Assembly (NCBI GenBank): GCA_946965045.2
Contig: OX337236.1
Location: 744,001-808,000, forward strand
DNA length: 64,000 nucleotides
DNA from: Epithemia pelagica
Lineage: Eukaryota; Bacillariophyta; Bacillariophyceae; Surirellales; Surirellaceae
Direction: 5' to 3'
Every line of letters begins with the position of its first letter. The first letter of the stretch is position 1. A program made the translations under genes and the position numbers. Below, piece after piece: positions 23,267-33,257 of the stretch. The notes under the pieces were generated by a model. It was not told the origin of the DNA. It made no database searches and worked only from the letters and a program-made list of their open reading frames with translations.

Positions 23267-26101
23267 TCATAAAAATCCAAAGAAGAAGCAACATTTTTCT
23301 CTGGTCATGGATACTACTATGACCGTTCCACGGCTATTTGAGGTTGATGTGGCAGGGAGTTGGTTTTGGGATCCCTTTTTTGTCCTTATTTCATAAGGCG
23401 ACTTCCCTTCCTGGAGAAAGGTGACATGATCTTCTTCAAGACCTGTTGCTTCCTGCAGCATTTCCAAGCTTTGCATCCACCAGATATTTTCTGCAAGTTG
23501 CGACTCAAAAATTCCTTTTCCACGTTTCTGTACCGTTTTTGCATTCAATTTCACAATTTCCTTATGATTACTTTCCTCTGACTCCACATCAAGCAGTCGT
23601 GCTGGTCCAAAATTCTGAATCTGTTGTATAATGTGTATGAGATTGTGGAATTTTGGTATCATCCACCCGTTGGACATCAATTTGCCTTTTTTATCGAGCC
23701 TAGGTGCATATCTCCTGATGCCATCCATCAAAATCCGCACTGATTCGAGAGACTTGGATGCTGTTGTTTGTCCTTCTTGTGAGTCTGGGTCTGTTTCCCA
23801 GAATGTATCCATACGAATCCAGCTGTTGAAACACAAAAGAGTCTCGAATAGATGCAGGAAGTCTATGTATGGTTCCCGCTCATCAACATCCCAGATAGAC
23901 CTGTAAGCAACTGGGTCATCATCAAAAACAGTTTCAGCTGTGATATCAATGTCAACACTATCATCATCATCAAGACGTGTACGTTCGTACTCTTCATCTG
24001 GTGGAGTATCATCCTCATTGTCAGCAATAGGTTCACTTGTCTCTTGCACTTGATCCACGTCCGCTTGACATGTCTTGTTGGTGGTTTTGGATTTTTGCTT
24101 TGCTTGACGTTTTTTCCATTCCGCAACCACCTTGTTCCATTTCTTTGCCATATTCTTCGCAAATATAAGGCGACCTCTGGCAGTGGCACATAGAGCTGCT
24201 GAAGCAAACATGATGCCTACCCACTCATTGGCAGTTACTTTTGACAGGTTACTGATCCCGGTCGAGAATGATGTTCCGGGATATCCAAGTTTCGATGAAT
24301 ACGAGAATACAGTCTGTCTACTTGCCCGAAAGATTGAATTGTAGACATAATCAAACATGGCCCGTTCAGTTTTTGTCATCAACGTGAAAAAGTCAATCAT
24401 GATGTATCTCATTATCCCAGATTTCAATGTATGAAGAACATCACAACTACTGGCCGAGAAAATCCCATGTTCAGAATTGGTTCCTTCACCCAGGTAAACC
24501 TTGGAAAAACAAAGATCGACTGCATATTGTCCCATGTCATGCAATTGGGTTTTTGCAGCTGACACAAGGGTATTGACCCCTCCATCTCTGCTATTTTCTT
24601 GACTCACTTGCGATGTGCTCAAACAGGTAGGAACAGTCAAAGTCGAAAATGTATCATTGTCTCTCTCTTGGTAATCAACATCCTGTTCAGTCAGTTTTTC
24701 TCGATTTTCATTAAGACCCAATGCATTCAAGCACATTTTGTATGTACTTGCAGCGTTGATATAAGAACATTCATGCCATGGGTATCTGCTATCCCTTGGT
24801 TTAATGTTGCAACACCATGATAGTCTTCCAACACTTGGATGATGCGAGGCATACCGACCTGCAAGGTTATCCTGAGACTTCCCGTCTCCTTTGACAACAA
24901 TCATTGGCAATATCAAACGGACAACTTTGATAATCCCATGGAGGCGTAGTTTCATCCATAAACCTTCCTGTTTTTGGATACTGACAAGACCTTCGAGGAT
25001 CTTAGTCAATTGAGCATGATAATTTCGGCAAGGAGTCCCTTTATCGAGGATATGTTTTGCCGCCGATGATTTTCTTTCCATGTCTGTAATAGTCCCAAGG
25101 ATGATCTGTCGCCTTGCTTTCCTCATTTGTGTTTCCGTTAGAAAAGATGGCACCATTACAACAGGCTCCGACGTATATCTTCCATCCCCTGTTGCATGTG
25201 TTTTGTCCATATAACAGACAAGACCAACCACGAAGGCATCTGGATCATCTCTATATTTTTCCACTGTTTTCCGAAATACTTCTCCGTCTTGTATATTTTG
25301 GATGTGCTTGTTTGGAACATATGGACGATACGGATCGTCATCATCAAGGATCGTATTTTCTTTCTTGGTTGCATCGGGGTCTTGTAATACACGCTGTAGT
25401 TGACTGATCAAATCAAATACTGCTGTTGTTATTGATTTCTCACTCTCTGGTACAACCACACCCTGTTTTTGGGTGAATTCCATTGGTACCGGGAAAAATT
25501 TTGCCTTGGGATAATTGAAACCTTTGGTAGAAAACTTTTCGATGAACGTTTTCCTCTTTGAATGGTTGTCCAGGAAGAACCCAGGACCGCATCTTGAGTA
25601 TGTGTCACTCGACCATGCCAGGATCGAATTGTACAAATATTTGGGGCAACCAGCTTTCCGAAGTAACATCATAAGTGAGACCAAGGCTGCATCGTGTTTA
25701 TGAAGTTTCAATTGCTTCCCATCTCTATCAAGGAACGCAGGAAAATCAACCGGGCACTCCTTGCTGTTGCGCAGAATAATATTATCTGTATCACCAGGTA
25801 CATAGTATGCTTTTGGTGGGTCAGCATGCGGAATAGTGGTTTCGTCGTCCATGATATCAATATTCATTGGATCAGCATTCATGTTACTGGCACAATCATT
25901 GTTGTCATCGCCAACATTTGGCCATTTCCTTTGTGTGTTCATTTTCAATTCACAAACTGTTTCGTGACGGCTGATTCCTCTTGCATCGAAACGTGATTGA
26001 CAGAAACGACACACTTGAAAGGATATGAAGGACTCCTCTTGTTGGCTTGTATTTGAGCATCTCTTTCGTGACTTCTTTTTTACTTTACGACGTTGGCCCA
26101 T
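23267..26101 (-). CDS. CMC/Plavaka(KDZ)-like DDE transposase
   Basis: 944 residues, single exon, ATG start. An N-terminal C2HC-type finger (about 30-52, CRFC...RHETVC) could bind DNA. The core carries the family hallmarks I recall: MDKTHATGDGRYTSEPV with the first Asp; PMIVVKGDGKSQDNL with the second and RYASHHPSVGRL...CC after it; and IPKFHNLIHI...FGPARLLDVESEESNHKE with the likely catalytic Glu. A long insert with acidic and Lys/Gln runs lies between them. It would cut and join the transposon ends. The frame is intact, so the element may still be active. Superfamily assignment is by motif memory; CACTA versus Plavaka/KDZ is not settled. Confidence 0.75.
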   Translation of the reverse strand: MGQRRKVKKKSRKRCSNTSQQEESFISFQVCRFCQSRFDARGISRHETVCELKMNTQRKWPNVGDDNNDCASNMNADPMNIDIMDDETTIPHADPPKAYYVPGDTDNIILRNSKECPVDFPAFLDRDGKQLKLHKHDAALVSLMMLLRKAGCPKYLYNSILAWSSDTYSRCGPGFFLDNHSKRKTFIEKFSTKGFNYPKAKFFPVPMEFTQKQGVVVPESEKSITTAVFDLISQLQRVLQDPDATKKENTILDDDDPYRPYVPNKHIQNIQDGEVFRKTVEKYRDDPDAFVVGLVCYMDKTHATGDGRYTSEPVVMVPSFLTETQMRKARRQIILGTITDMERKSSAAKHILDKGTPCRNYHAQLTKILEGLVSIQKQEGLWMKLRLHGIIKVVRLILPMIVVKGDGKSQDNLAGRYASHHPSVGRLSWCCNIKPRDSRYPWHECSYINAASTYKMCLNALGLNENREKLTEQDVDYQERDNDTFSTLTVPTCLSTSQVSQENSRDGGVNTLVSAAKTQLHDMGQYAVDLCFSKVYLGEGTNSEHGIFSASSCDVLHTLKSGIMRYIMIDFFTLMTKTERAMFDYVYNSIFRASRQTVFSYSSKLGYPGTSFSTGISNLSKVTANEWVGIMFASAALCATARGRLIFAKNMAKKWNKVVAEWKKRQAKQKSKTTNKTCQADVDQVQETSEPIADNEDDTPPDEEYERTRLDDDDSVDIDITAETVFDDDPVAYRSIWDVDEREPYIDFLHLFETLLCFNSWIRMDTFWETDPDSQEGQTTASKSLESVRILMDGIRRYAPRLDKKGKLMSNGWMIPKFHNLIHIIQQIQNFGPARLLDVESEESNHKEIVKLNAKTVQKRGKGIFESQLAENIWWMQSLEMLQEATGLEEDHVTFLQEGKSPYEIRTKKGSQNQLPATSTSNSRGTVIVVSMTREKCCFFFGFL

Positions 26102-26665
26102 GATGGTACGATGCTGGTGGTTTTAGATTTTGGTTTGGAATGAAAAATGCTCTGTAATCGATTTCTGCAAATTGAGACATCGGTGGTCAATCTTGTGGTA
26201 TATATCAGAATTTCTCCGCATTGGGTGGATCGGCCGACGTTGGTGCATAAAAGCGACTGAAAATCGCTTATGTACATGAACGGATCATAATATTTTCAAA
26301 CGGTCGTGTGTATTTACTTAATCCAATCCAGCCTGCCGGGTTAGATACCAACGGTGATAGCAGCGATTGGAATTCAAACACTGTGTCAATGCCGAGGATA
26401 CCGACACTGTCGACATTAGTAAGGAAATGACAATCATTCAAACCCATGCACTAATGTTCCATGTTTCAAGTACGATGTACTTGAAACCACCTATGCTCAT
26501 CTTCATACGTTCTCCAAAGGAACATCGTTCAAACACGGAGTTTATGATTCAAACATGGAGCATTCCAGCATTTGAATTTGAATGGTTGTCCATCAGAGGA
26601 CTTGTTGTTACCCTGCTCTTGTTCACATCCTTGTCATAAATCAGACGGAGCATCCAAGATAAACG
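26102..26665. promoter_or_regulatory. divergent spacer between transposase and the 626-aa gene
   Basis: About 560 bases separate the two divergent start codons and must hold both promoters. I see no clear TATA or repeated site and no coding sequence. Confidence 0.35.
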
Positions 26666-28658
26666 ATGGCAGGAGTCACCACCAGAAATGCAGCTCCAAC
26701 GAGGCGTCGACCCTTAGCAGTCCGAAATGCAAACTATGGAAGTAATCAGAAAGAGGTTGAACGACAACGAAGAAGCATCTTGGCAGCAGTGGCAACAAGA
26801 AATAAAGAGAATCTTCCTAACAAGGACGGGACAATTACAAACAAAGATGCTCTTATTGCAGCAGCCAATGGAGGTTCAGTACTCCAAGAAGATAGTTCTG
26901 ATGACGAGGAAGAAGAGGAACAGATCTCGATGAACAACGATCAAGCACAAGCACAAGAAGGCACAACTGTGGAAGGGAGTGGTAATCTTTTGGAGCAGGC
27001 AACAAATTCAGAAAGAGATGGAGCCGATGTGACTTCAGCAGATGATAGCAATAATGAACAGGGTGGGCTGAGAACACAACCATCATCTGGTTTTGCGCAA
27101 CCAACAAACATGGCAGTTAATAACATGGAGGAAGACGACGTCGGTGTAAATATTCTCACTGGACCTGAAATGCAACGAGCATTGCAGAATATGAACAATG
27201 GACCCAGTGAGTATGATGGAGATGATTTTGATCCTAATGAGAGACATTTTCCTGCTGGAGGACTTGTCAGTAAGTTGTTAGATGCACAAAATGGAGGGGG
27301 ACAATTTGTCGGTGAGACGGCTCTAATGATGGGGGTGTTTGTGGGTTGAATGCATCAGGTGATACCTTTGCTAACGACGTTTCTTCCCTTTCGGATATGT
27401 CGTCATCTTCGTCATCTACTTTGCTAACAACAGGGCCTGATCAGGCGATGGAAACTCTTCTACAAGACGATATTCAAAATCAGTTGGCACAGGAAACACA
27501 GACAACAACAGTACACCATAATCAATCATCTTGCCCGACAAGTACGATTGTAACATCCACTACACACAAAGGTTCTGTTGAAAAGGACAAGAATAAGAAG
27601 CAAAAGCCGAAGAAAAAGCCTGAGGTGGTATCGGAGAAGTTCTTTGATACATTTGTTCGGAAGGTGGCATGGCGTTATGTCAAGTATTTCTCCATGTCCG
27701 AAGATACTAAGGCAGATCCGAATGGTCTTTGGGGGAAGTATGGCAAAACATATTTTACTGAGCACTATTTCAAAGGCAAAGGTATTACGGATGCAAAACA
27801 ACAAGAGGAGTGGTGGATTGAACATTCACCTTATATGCTTGACAAGTTCCGAAGCAAACGATCAAATGTTCTGGCTTCCATGCGAAAAGCATTTATAAGT
27901 AAGTTTCAATCGAAGAGTGAATGTGTTGGTTCATCACGTCGTCTTCTCATAAAGAGATGTGAGATAATTTGTTGCTGAATCTAGAACATGTGGGTCTTGA
28001 TCTATGGCGTGACAGTAATTTCCAGCGGAGGTATCCATGCCTTTTGAACGACTGTGAAGACTTTGGGCCAATGCCTACCCTGGAAGAATTTCTGTTATTG
28101 AGAGGAGAGAAGTGTGACAACTATGCCTATTCATATCTCTTGCAATTGTTTGGTCCATGTGTCTATGGTGAGAATATGCATAAAACCGTGATTGATTTCA
28201 ATTTTGGTGACCACACTGAGCAGCAGGGAAAGGAACATTGCGAAAAGGCCTTGAAGTTATTCACTTCAAGTGACGAGGCATTCATATTGACCATCCTTGT
28301 GGATTGCTGGGATGTGTGGACTCACATGGGCAAGACCACTTTCAAGGCGAAACTATTTGAATTAAATCCAAGGTGGTACAATGAAAATGGTGTTGATCAA
28401 ATGATTGATACATCCTCAGCAAGGTATCCTCGCTTCAAATATTCAGGCAGTTGGAACTCAAGTCGATGTATGAATGAGGATGGTATGGACTATTTTGAGG
28501 ATATGGAAGAGAAAATCGCTCGTGAAGACAGAGCAGGCGACCGCGGTATCTGGTTCATGATGTTTCTCAATGGGCAATATCGCTCTCGAATGGGGTATGC
28601 AGATGATGATGCTGTGACAAGGCCTTCTAAAAGGCCACGAAAACGGTCGTGGCAGTGA
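26666..28658 (+). CDS. three-exon transposon gene of unknown function (626 aa)
   Basis: Exons 26666-27311, 27359-27898 and 27964-28658. The introns, GTGAGA...CATCAG (47 bp) and GTAAGT...TGTGAG (65 bp), both restore frame exactly. The first 330 residues are acidic and Ser/Gln/Asn-rich with a basic start, plus a Lys-rich patch (KDKNKKQKPKKKP) that could be a nuclear signal. A globular domain follows (FFDTFVRKVAWRYVKYFSM... and WWIEHSPYMLDKFRSKRSN...), then a conserved-looking third exon with LLLRGEKCDNY and VDCWDVWTH. It ends in a basic tail. I recognise no family. Its place beside the transposase suggests a helper, perhaps DNA-binding, protein. Confidence 0.65.
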
Positions 28659-29129
28659 TTGATCAGAGTGACAATTGGTTTCATTTCATATACTACTCCT
28701 ATATAGCTACATGTATTGTGTTCCATTCATTCGCTGGTTGTTAGTGGGAGTGTGTGCATGGTGTTAGTTAAATGCACTGTGTTCAACTTGCTTGCACTTG
28801 ATGCTGGAGTAATGCGCATGATGGTGATGTGACACAATCAAGGATGAGTGCATACATTGGAGGGTATGTGATGACTGTTGGTTCTTGACTGTGCATGAAG
28901 GTGGAGGGATGTGATGACTATTGGTTCTTGACTGTGCATGGTGTTGAAGTTGGTGAAATGTGGGTCATGCGCTTGCTGGTTCTGGAAAGCACATTTTTAG
29001 TAATAACGTGAGGAAGGGCCATGCGCATGTTCTTGTAGGTGTGCGCGTGTTCTTGTAGGTGTGCGCGTGTCCTGCGCGCGGATGATTCTAGTAGGATGCG
29101 CTTAGGGGTGCTTTCTTATCGATAATTAA
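28659..29129. repeat. non-coding right arm of the nested transposon
   Basis: No gene. A unit of about 45 bases, GTGATGACTRTTGGTTCTTG followed by ACTGTGCATG, occurs twice (about 28865-28950). TTCTTGTAGGTGTGCGCGTG is repeated at 29029-29070. GCGC words cluster from 28810 to 29110, mirroring the left arm. Confidence 0.55.
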
Positions 29130-32100
29130 ACCGCCATAAACTGGCGTACCGTTCCTTCCTTAGATGTCAGCAACATCTTGTCAACTTCTACGACAAAGTC
29201 AAGTCCTAAAGTCAAGTTCAAGTCTTCTGCCGATCACAAGCAAAAGGTTCATATGTCACGGTATCTATTCTCCCGCAAATCCACCTTTTCTGGTAATCAA
29301 CTCATCGATCGAGGTGCCAATGGAGGCCTTGCAGGATCTGACATGCGCATCCTTGCCAAAACCGGACGTCATATTACCATCGTAGGTATTGACAATCATG
29401 AATTGACTGGCCTTCCAGTTGTTACCTGTGCTGCCAAGTTTGATACAAGTGATGGACCCATTATTGGTATCTTCAATGAGTATGCCCACTATGGAAAGGG
29501 TTTATCTATCCATGCCCCAGCGCAATTTGAACATTTCGGCCTATCTGTCGACGAACAATCCGTCAAGGTTGATGGCAAACAACGCATTACTACCCTTGAT
29601 GGACGTGCATTGCCCTTACGAATCAAGGATGGCCTTGCATACATTCAATCTCTGGGAATCCCTTCTGATGACGATATGGATAAATATCCGCATATTGTGT
29701 TCACTTCACCCCATATCTGGGATCCTTCTGTACTTGACCATACCCATCCAGACCCCCATCAAGACCCTGCACCGAACTGGACATCTGTGGAGACTGATGG
29801 TAGTATGGAAACGTACCCCTATGACCAATATGGGGAGTATACCGATCGCGTTGTATGCACTTTGAATCTCCTCCTTGATCTCCCATATGATCATGGCCCC
29901 GATACACCTTCCTTCTTTTCCATCTATGCTGATCAAGATGGCAACGACCCCACACTTCATGCGTCTGTCCACAAGCTCTACAAGGAACAATACGACTGGA
30001 AGAAATTTCGCCCTTTCTTTGGGTGGCAATCGGAAGATGTAATCGCAGATACGTTCAAGCATACAACTCGTCATGGACACATTTCCTTTGACCAGGATAC
30101 CTTGAAGAAACATTTTAAGGCCCGGAATCCTATCCTTAACCTACCACGACGGCATGAACCCGTTGCCACTGACTCCATCTTCTCCGACACCCCGGCTGTT
30201 AACCATGGTGGCAAGATTGCTCAGATTTTTGTTGGTCGTGATACTTTGGTTACTGACATTTATGGTATCAAGTCTACCAAGCAATTTGTCAATACCCTCC
30301 AGGATAACATTCGTACACGTGGTGTCATGGAGACTTTGATCAGTGATGGTGGTTCGTCACTTATTTCCCACAAGGTCAAGGATATTCTTCGCACCCTTCT
30401 GATTGGTGAATACCGTTCCGAGCCCTATCATCAACACCAGAACAAGGCTGAGAACCGCTACCAGACCGTTAAGCGTATGACCAACGCTATCATGAATGCC
30501 TCTGGTTGCCCTGCTTCTGCATGGTTACTTTGTTTAGAATATGTGTGTGACCTCCTCAATCACACTTCCTCTCCCACCCACTCTGGCCGCACCCCTCTTG
30601 AGACTCTTACCGGTACCCCACCCGACATTACCCATCTCCTTTTCTTTCCTTTCTGGGATGAGGTCTACTATCGTGTCGACCCTTCTGAACCTACCTCCGG
30701 TTCTTACCCTTCGTCTCCCGACGAGAAGCTTGGCCACTGGGTTGGTTTTGCCCACAATGTTGGTGATGCCTTTACTTGGAAGATCCTCACTGCCGACAAC
30801 GTCATCATCTACCGTTCCGCTGTCCGGCGCGTTGCCTCCACTACCCCCAACCTTCGTGTGGATATCTCTTCAGGGGAGGAGTCGCCGCATAAACCCACTG
30901 ACAAGCAAGGTGACACTGTCTTTATTCGCAGCAGAAGTGAAGACCCATCCACACCTATGCCAACAATTGACTATGACGATTTAGTTGGACGCACATTCCT
31001 TTGTGACACTGAAGAGAATGGGGAGCGCCACCGAGCACGAGTAATCAAACGAGTTGTCGACCTGGAACAAGATGCAACCAAACAAGAAGATCGACTCAAA
31101 TACATCTTTCGCAAGTCTAACTCCAATGTTGATGAGATGATCTCCTACAACCAGCTCATGGAATACATTGAAAGGGATAATCAAGCCCAAACGACAGGGG
31201 ATAGTCTCTTCCGATTCAGAGACGTTATTGCACACCAAGGACCTTTGAATTCAAGCGACCCAGACTATAAAGGGAGTAAATATAATGTCCTTGTTGATTG
31301 GGAGACTGGGGAGACGACATACGAACCTCTATCTCTTATTGCAAATGATGACCCCATCACAGTCGCCATCTATGCCAAGAAAAATGGTTTGCTGGATCTA
31401 CCTGGATGGAAACATCTCAAGCGATACGTTAAGACAAGCAAAAGACTCATTCGAGCAGCTAAACAATCCAGGATCAAACAAGTTCGTCGCTCTATCAAGT
31501 ACAAGTTTGGTTTCCAAGTACCTCGCACCTATGAAGAAGCAGTGGAACTAGACAAGCAGTTTGGGAACACGAAATGGCAAGACGCAACAGAATTGGAACT
31601 CTCACAGATCCAATCGTATAACACTTTCAAGAACCATGGAAAAGCCAAGTTCATTAATGGGAAATTGGCCAATGCACCAGAAGGATATCATAAGATAAGA
31701 GTACATCTGGTCTTTGATGTCAAGCATGACGGAAGGCACAAGGCACGACTTGTCGCAGATGGACATCTCACCAAGGAACCCGTTGAGACCATCTATTCAG
31801 GGGTTGTCTCCATTCGCAACCTTCGCATTGCCATATTTCTTGGAACCATGAACGACATGGAAATATGGGGAGCAGATATTGGGAACGCATACCTAGAAGC
31901 ATTGACAGGAGAGAAGATTTTCATCATTGCAGGACCAGAGTTCAAGGAGTTAGAAGGACATATCTTGATCATCTACAAGGCATTATATGGTCTCAAATCC
32001 TCAGGTGCTCGCTGGCATGACAAACTGTTTGATGTTCTCATTGATATGGGATTTTCTCCAAGCAAGGCTGACCCTGATATTTGGATGAAGAAGGCTCCTG

Positions 32101-33257
32101 GAGAAGACTGTTATGAATACATCGCTGTATATGTTGATGACTTAGCTATCGTTGCCATGGACCCTGAAGCTGTCTGCAAGATCTTTACAGAAAAATACAA
32201 CTTCAAACTCAAAGGAGTCGGACCTATCGAGTATCATTTGGGGTGTCGTTATACCAAAGATCCAGACGGTACACTTGTGTCTGACCCACGAAGGTACATC
32301 GAGAAGATGATGGATACCTATGAACGATTGTTCAATGAGAAACCCAAGAAAGCAAAGCCGCCAGTCATTGCTAACGATCATCCTGAACTTGATGACTCTG
32401 AGCTTTTAGACGAAGAAGGGATCCAGCATTTCCAGACTCTTATTGGACAACTGCAATGGCTAATTACCATTGGCCGTTTTGATGTCTTCCCTGCTACCAT
32501 GACTCTATCAAGGTTCAGAGCTGCTCCAAGGATTGGTCATTTGAGGCGAGCTAAGCGCATCTATGGATACCTCATGTCATTTCCTGATGGATCTATCAGA
32601 TTCCGCACTGGGGAGCCAGATTTATCAGCTTTACCTATCCAAGAATACGATTGGAGTCGTACCGTATACATGGACGCCAAGGAACGTATCCCTGAGGACT
32701 GTCCAACCCCACTTGGGCGTTTTGTGACAACTATACATTATGTCGACGCAAATCTCATGCATGATATGGTTACTGGGAAAGCAGTTACAGCCATCCTGCA
32801 TTTTGTAAACGGTACACCCGTGGACTGGTACAGTAAGCGACAAGCCACAGTGGAAACAGCCACGTATGGATCTGAATTTGTTGCCGCAAGGACTGCAGTT
32901 GATCAGATCACGGAGCTACGCCTTACACTCCGATACTTGGGAGTCCCTCTGCGAGAGAAGAGTTACATGTTTGGAGATAACCGCTCTGTCGTTATCAATA
33001 GCACCACACCACACTCAATCATCTCCAAGAGGCACCATCTCCTATCCTATCACCGAGTCCGTGAAGCTATCGCTGCAAAGTACGTCGCATTCTACTGGAA
33101 AGATGGAAAGACAAACCCAGCTGATATCCTCAGTAAACATTGGGAATTCGCCGCAGTTTGGCCCATGCTCAGATCTTTGTTATTCTGGAGAGGAAAAATC
33201 CAGGAAAGTGATGAGGGAATTGACAAGCCTCATTCGACGAATTGTGGGGAGTGTTAG
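29130..33257 (+). CDS. Copia Pol polyprotein (protease, integrase, reverse transcriptase, RNase H)
   Basis: The frame is open from 29130; the first ATG is at 29253, giving 1,334 residues. The order protease, integrase, RT, RNase H is that of Ty1/Copia. Motifs: protease LIDRGANGG; integrase TRHGH...FDQ, then the Asp-Asp-Glu set in VATDSIF, LISDGGSS and AENRYQ; reverse transcriptase WGADIGNAYLEA, KALYGLKSSGARWHD and the active site YVDD (VYVDDLAIVA); RNase H VDANLMHD, GSEF and DNRSV, closing with LSKHWEF as in diatom elements. The stop codon overlaps the first bases of the 3' LTR. All motifs are intact. How Pol is started relative to Gag is unclear. Confidence 0.92.
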   Translation, partial: TAINWRTVPSLDVSNILSTSTTKSSPKVKFKSSADHKQKVHMSRYLFSRKSTFSGNQLIDRGANGGLAGSDMRILAKTGRHITIVGIDNHELTGLPVVTCAAKFDTSDGPIIGIFNEYAHYGKGLSIHAPAQFEHFGLSVDEQSVKVDGKQRITTLDGRALPLRIKDGLAYIQSLGIPSDDDMDKYPHIVFTSPHIWDPSVLDHTHPDPHQDPAPNWTSVETDGSMETYPYDQYGEYTDRVVCTLNLLLDLPYDHGPDTPSFFSIYADQDGNDPTLHASVHKLYKEQYDWKKFRPFFGWQSEDVIADTFKHTTRHGHISFDQDTLKKHFKARNPILNLPRRHEPVATDSIFSDTPAVNHGGKIAQIFVGRDTLVTDIYGIKSTKQFVNTLQDNIRTRGVMETLISDGGSSLISHKVKDILRTLLIGEYRSEPYHQHQNKAENRYQTVKRMTNAIMNASGCPASAWLLCLEYVCDLLNHTSSPTHSGRTPLETLTGTPPDITHLLFFPFWDEVYYRVDPSEPTSGSYPSSPDEKLGHWVGFAHNVGDAFTWKILTADNVIIYRSAVRRVASTTPNLRVDISSGEESPHKPTDKQGDTVFIRSRSEDPSTPMPTIDYDDLVGRTFLCDTEENGERHRARVIKRVVDLEQDATKQEDRLKYIFRKSNSNVDEMISYNQLMEYIERDNQAQTTGDSLFRFRDVIAHQGPLNSSDPDYKGSKYNVLVDWETGETTYEPLSLIANDDPITVAIYAKKNGLLDLPGWKHLKRYVKTSKRLIRAAKQSRIKQVRRSIKYKFGFQVPRTYEEAVELDKQFGNTKWQDATELELSQIQSYNTFKNHGKAKFINGKLANAPEGYHKIRVHLVFDVKHDGRHKARLVADGHLTKEPVETIYSGVVSIRNLRIAIFLGTMNDMEIWGADIGNAYLEALTGEKIFIIAGPEFKELEGHILIIYKALYGLKSSGARWHDKLFDVLIDMGFSPSKADPDIWMKKAPGEDCYEYIAVYVDDLAIVAMDPEAVCKIFTEKYNFKLKGVGPIEYHLGCRYTKDPDGTLVSDPRRYIEKMMDTYERLFNEKPKKAKPPVIANDHPELDDSELLDEEGIQHFQTLIGQLQWLITIGRFDVFPATMTLSRFRAAPRIGHLRRAKRIYGYLMSFPDGSIRFRTGEPDLSALPIQEYDWSRTVYMDAKERIPEDCPTPLGRFVTTIHYVDANLMHDMVTGKAVTAILHFVNGTPVDWYSKRQATVETATYGSEFVAARTAVDQITELRLTLRYLGVPLREKSYMFGDNRSVVINSTTPHSIISKRHHLLSYHRVREAIAAKYVAFYWKDGKTNPADILSKHWEFAAVWPMLRSLLFWRGKIQESDEGIDKPHSTNCGEC
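33246..33251 (+). other. polypurine tract
   Basis: GGGGAG directly precedes the 3' LTR, the usual primer site for plus-strand DNA. It also encodes the end of Pol. I found no TGG-type tRNA primer site after the 5' LTR, so minus-strand priming may use an internal tRNA site. Confidence 0.65.

Larger units (their letters stand above)
14046..29110. mobile_element. ~15-kb CMC/Plavaka(KDZ)-like DNA transposon nested in the retrotransposon
   Basis: Between gag and pol lies about 15 kb that a Copia element should not contain. It holds a DDE transposase gene on the minus strand and two multi-exon genes on the plus strand. Candidate ends are CACCCC at 14046, followed by AAAAGCG and CTAGAA, and its loose inverted counterpart ending GGGGTG at 29110. 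TTT may be duplicated outside (14042-14044, 29112-29114). CAC-type ends suit the CACTA/CMC group. Clusters of GCGC-containing words lie inside both ends. The exact boundaries are tentative; that the block is foreign to the retrotransposon is much more certain. Confidence 0.6.
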
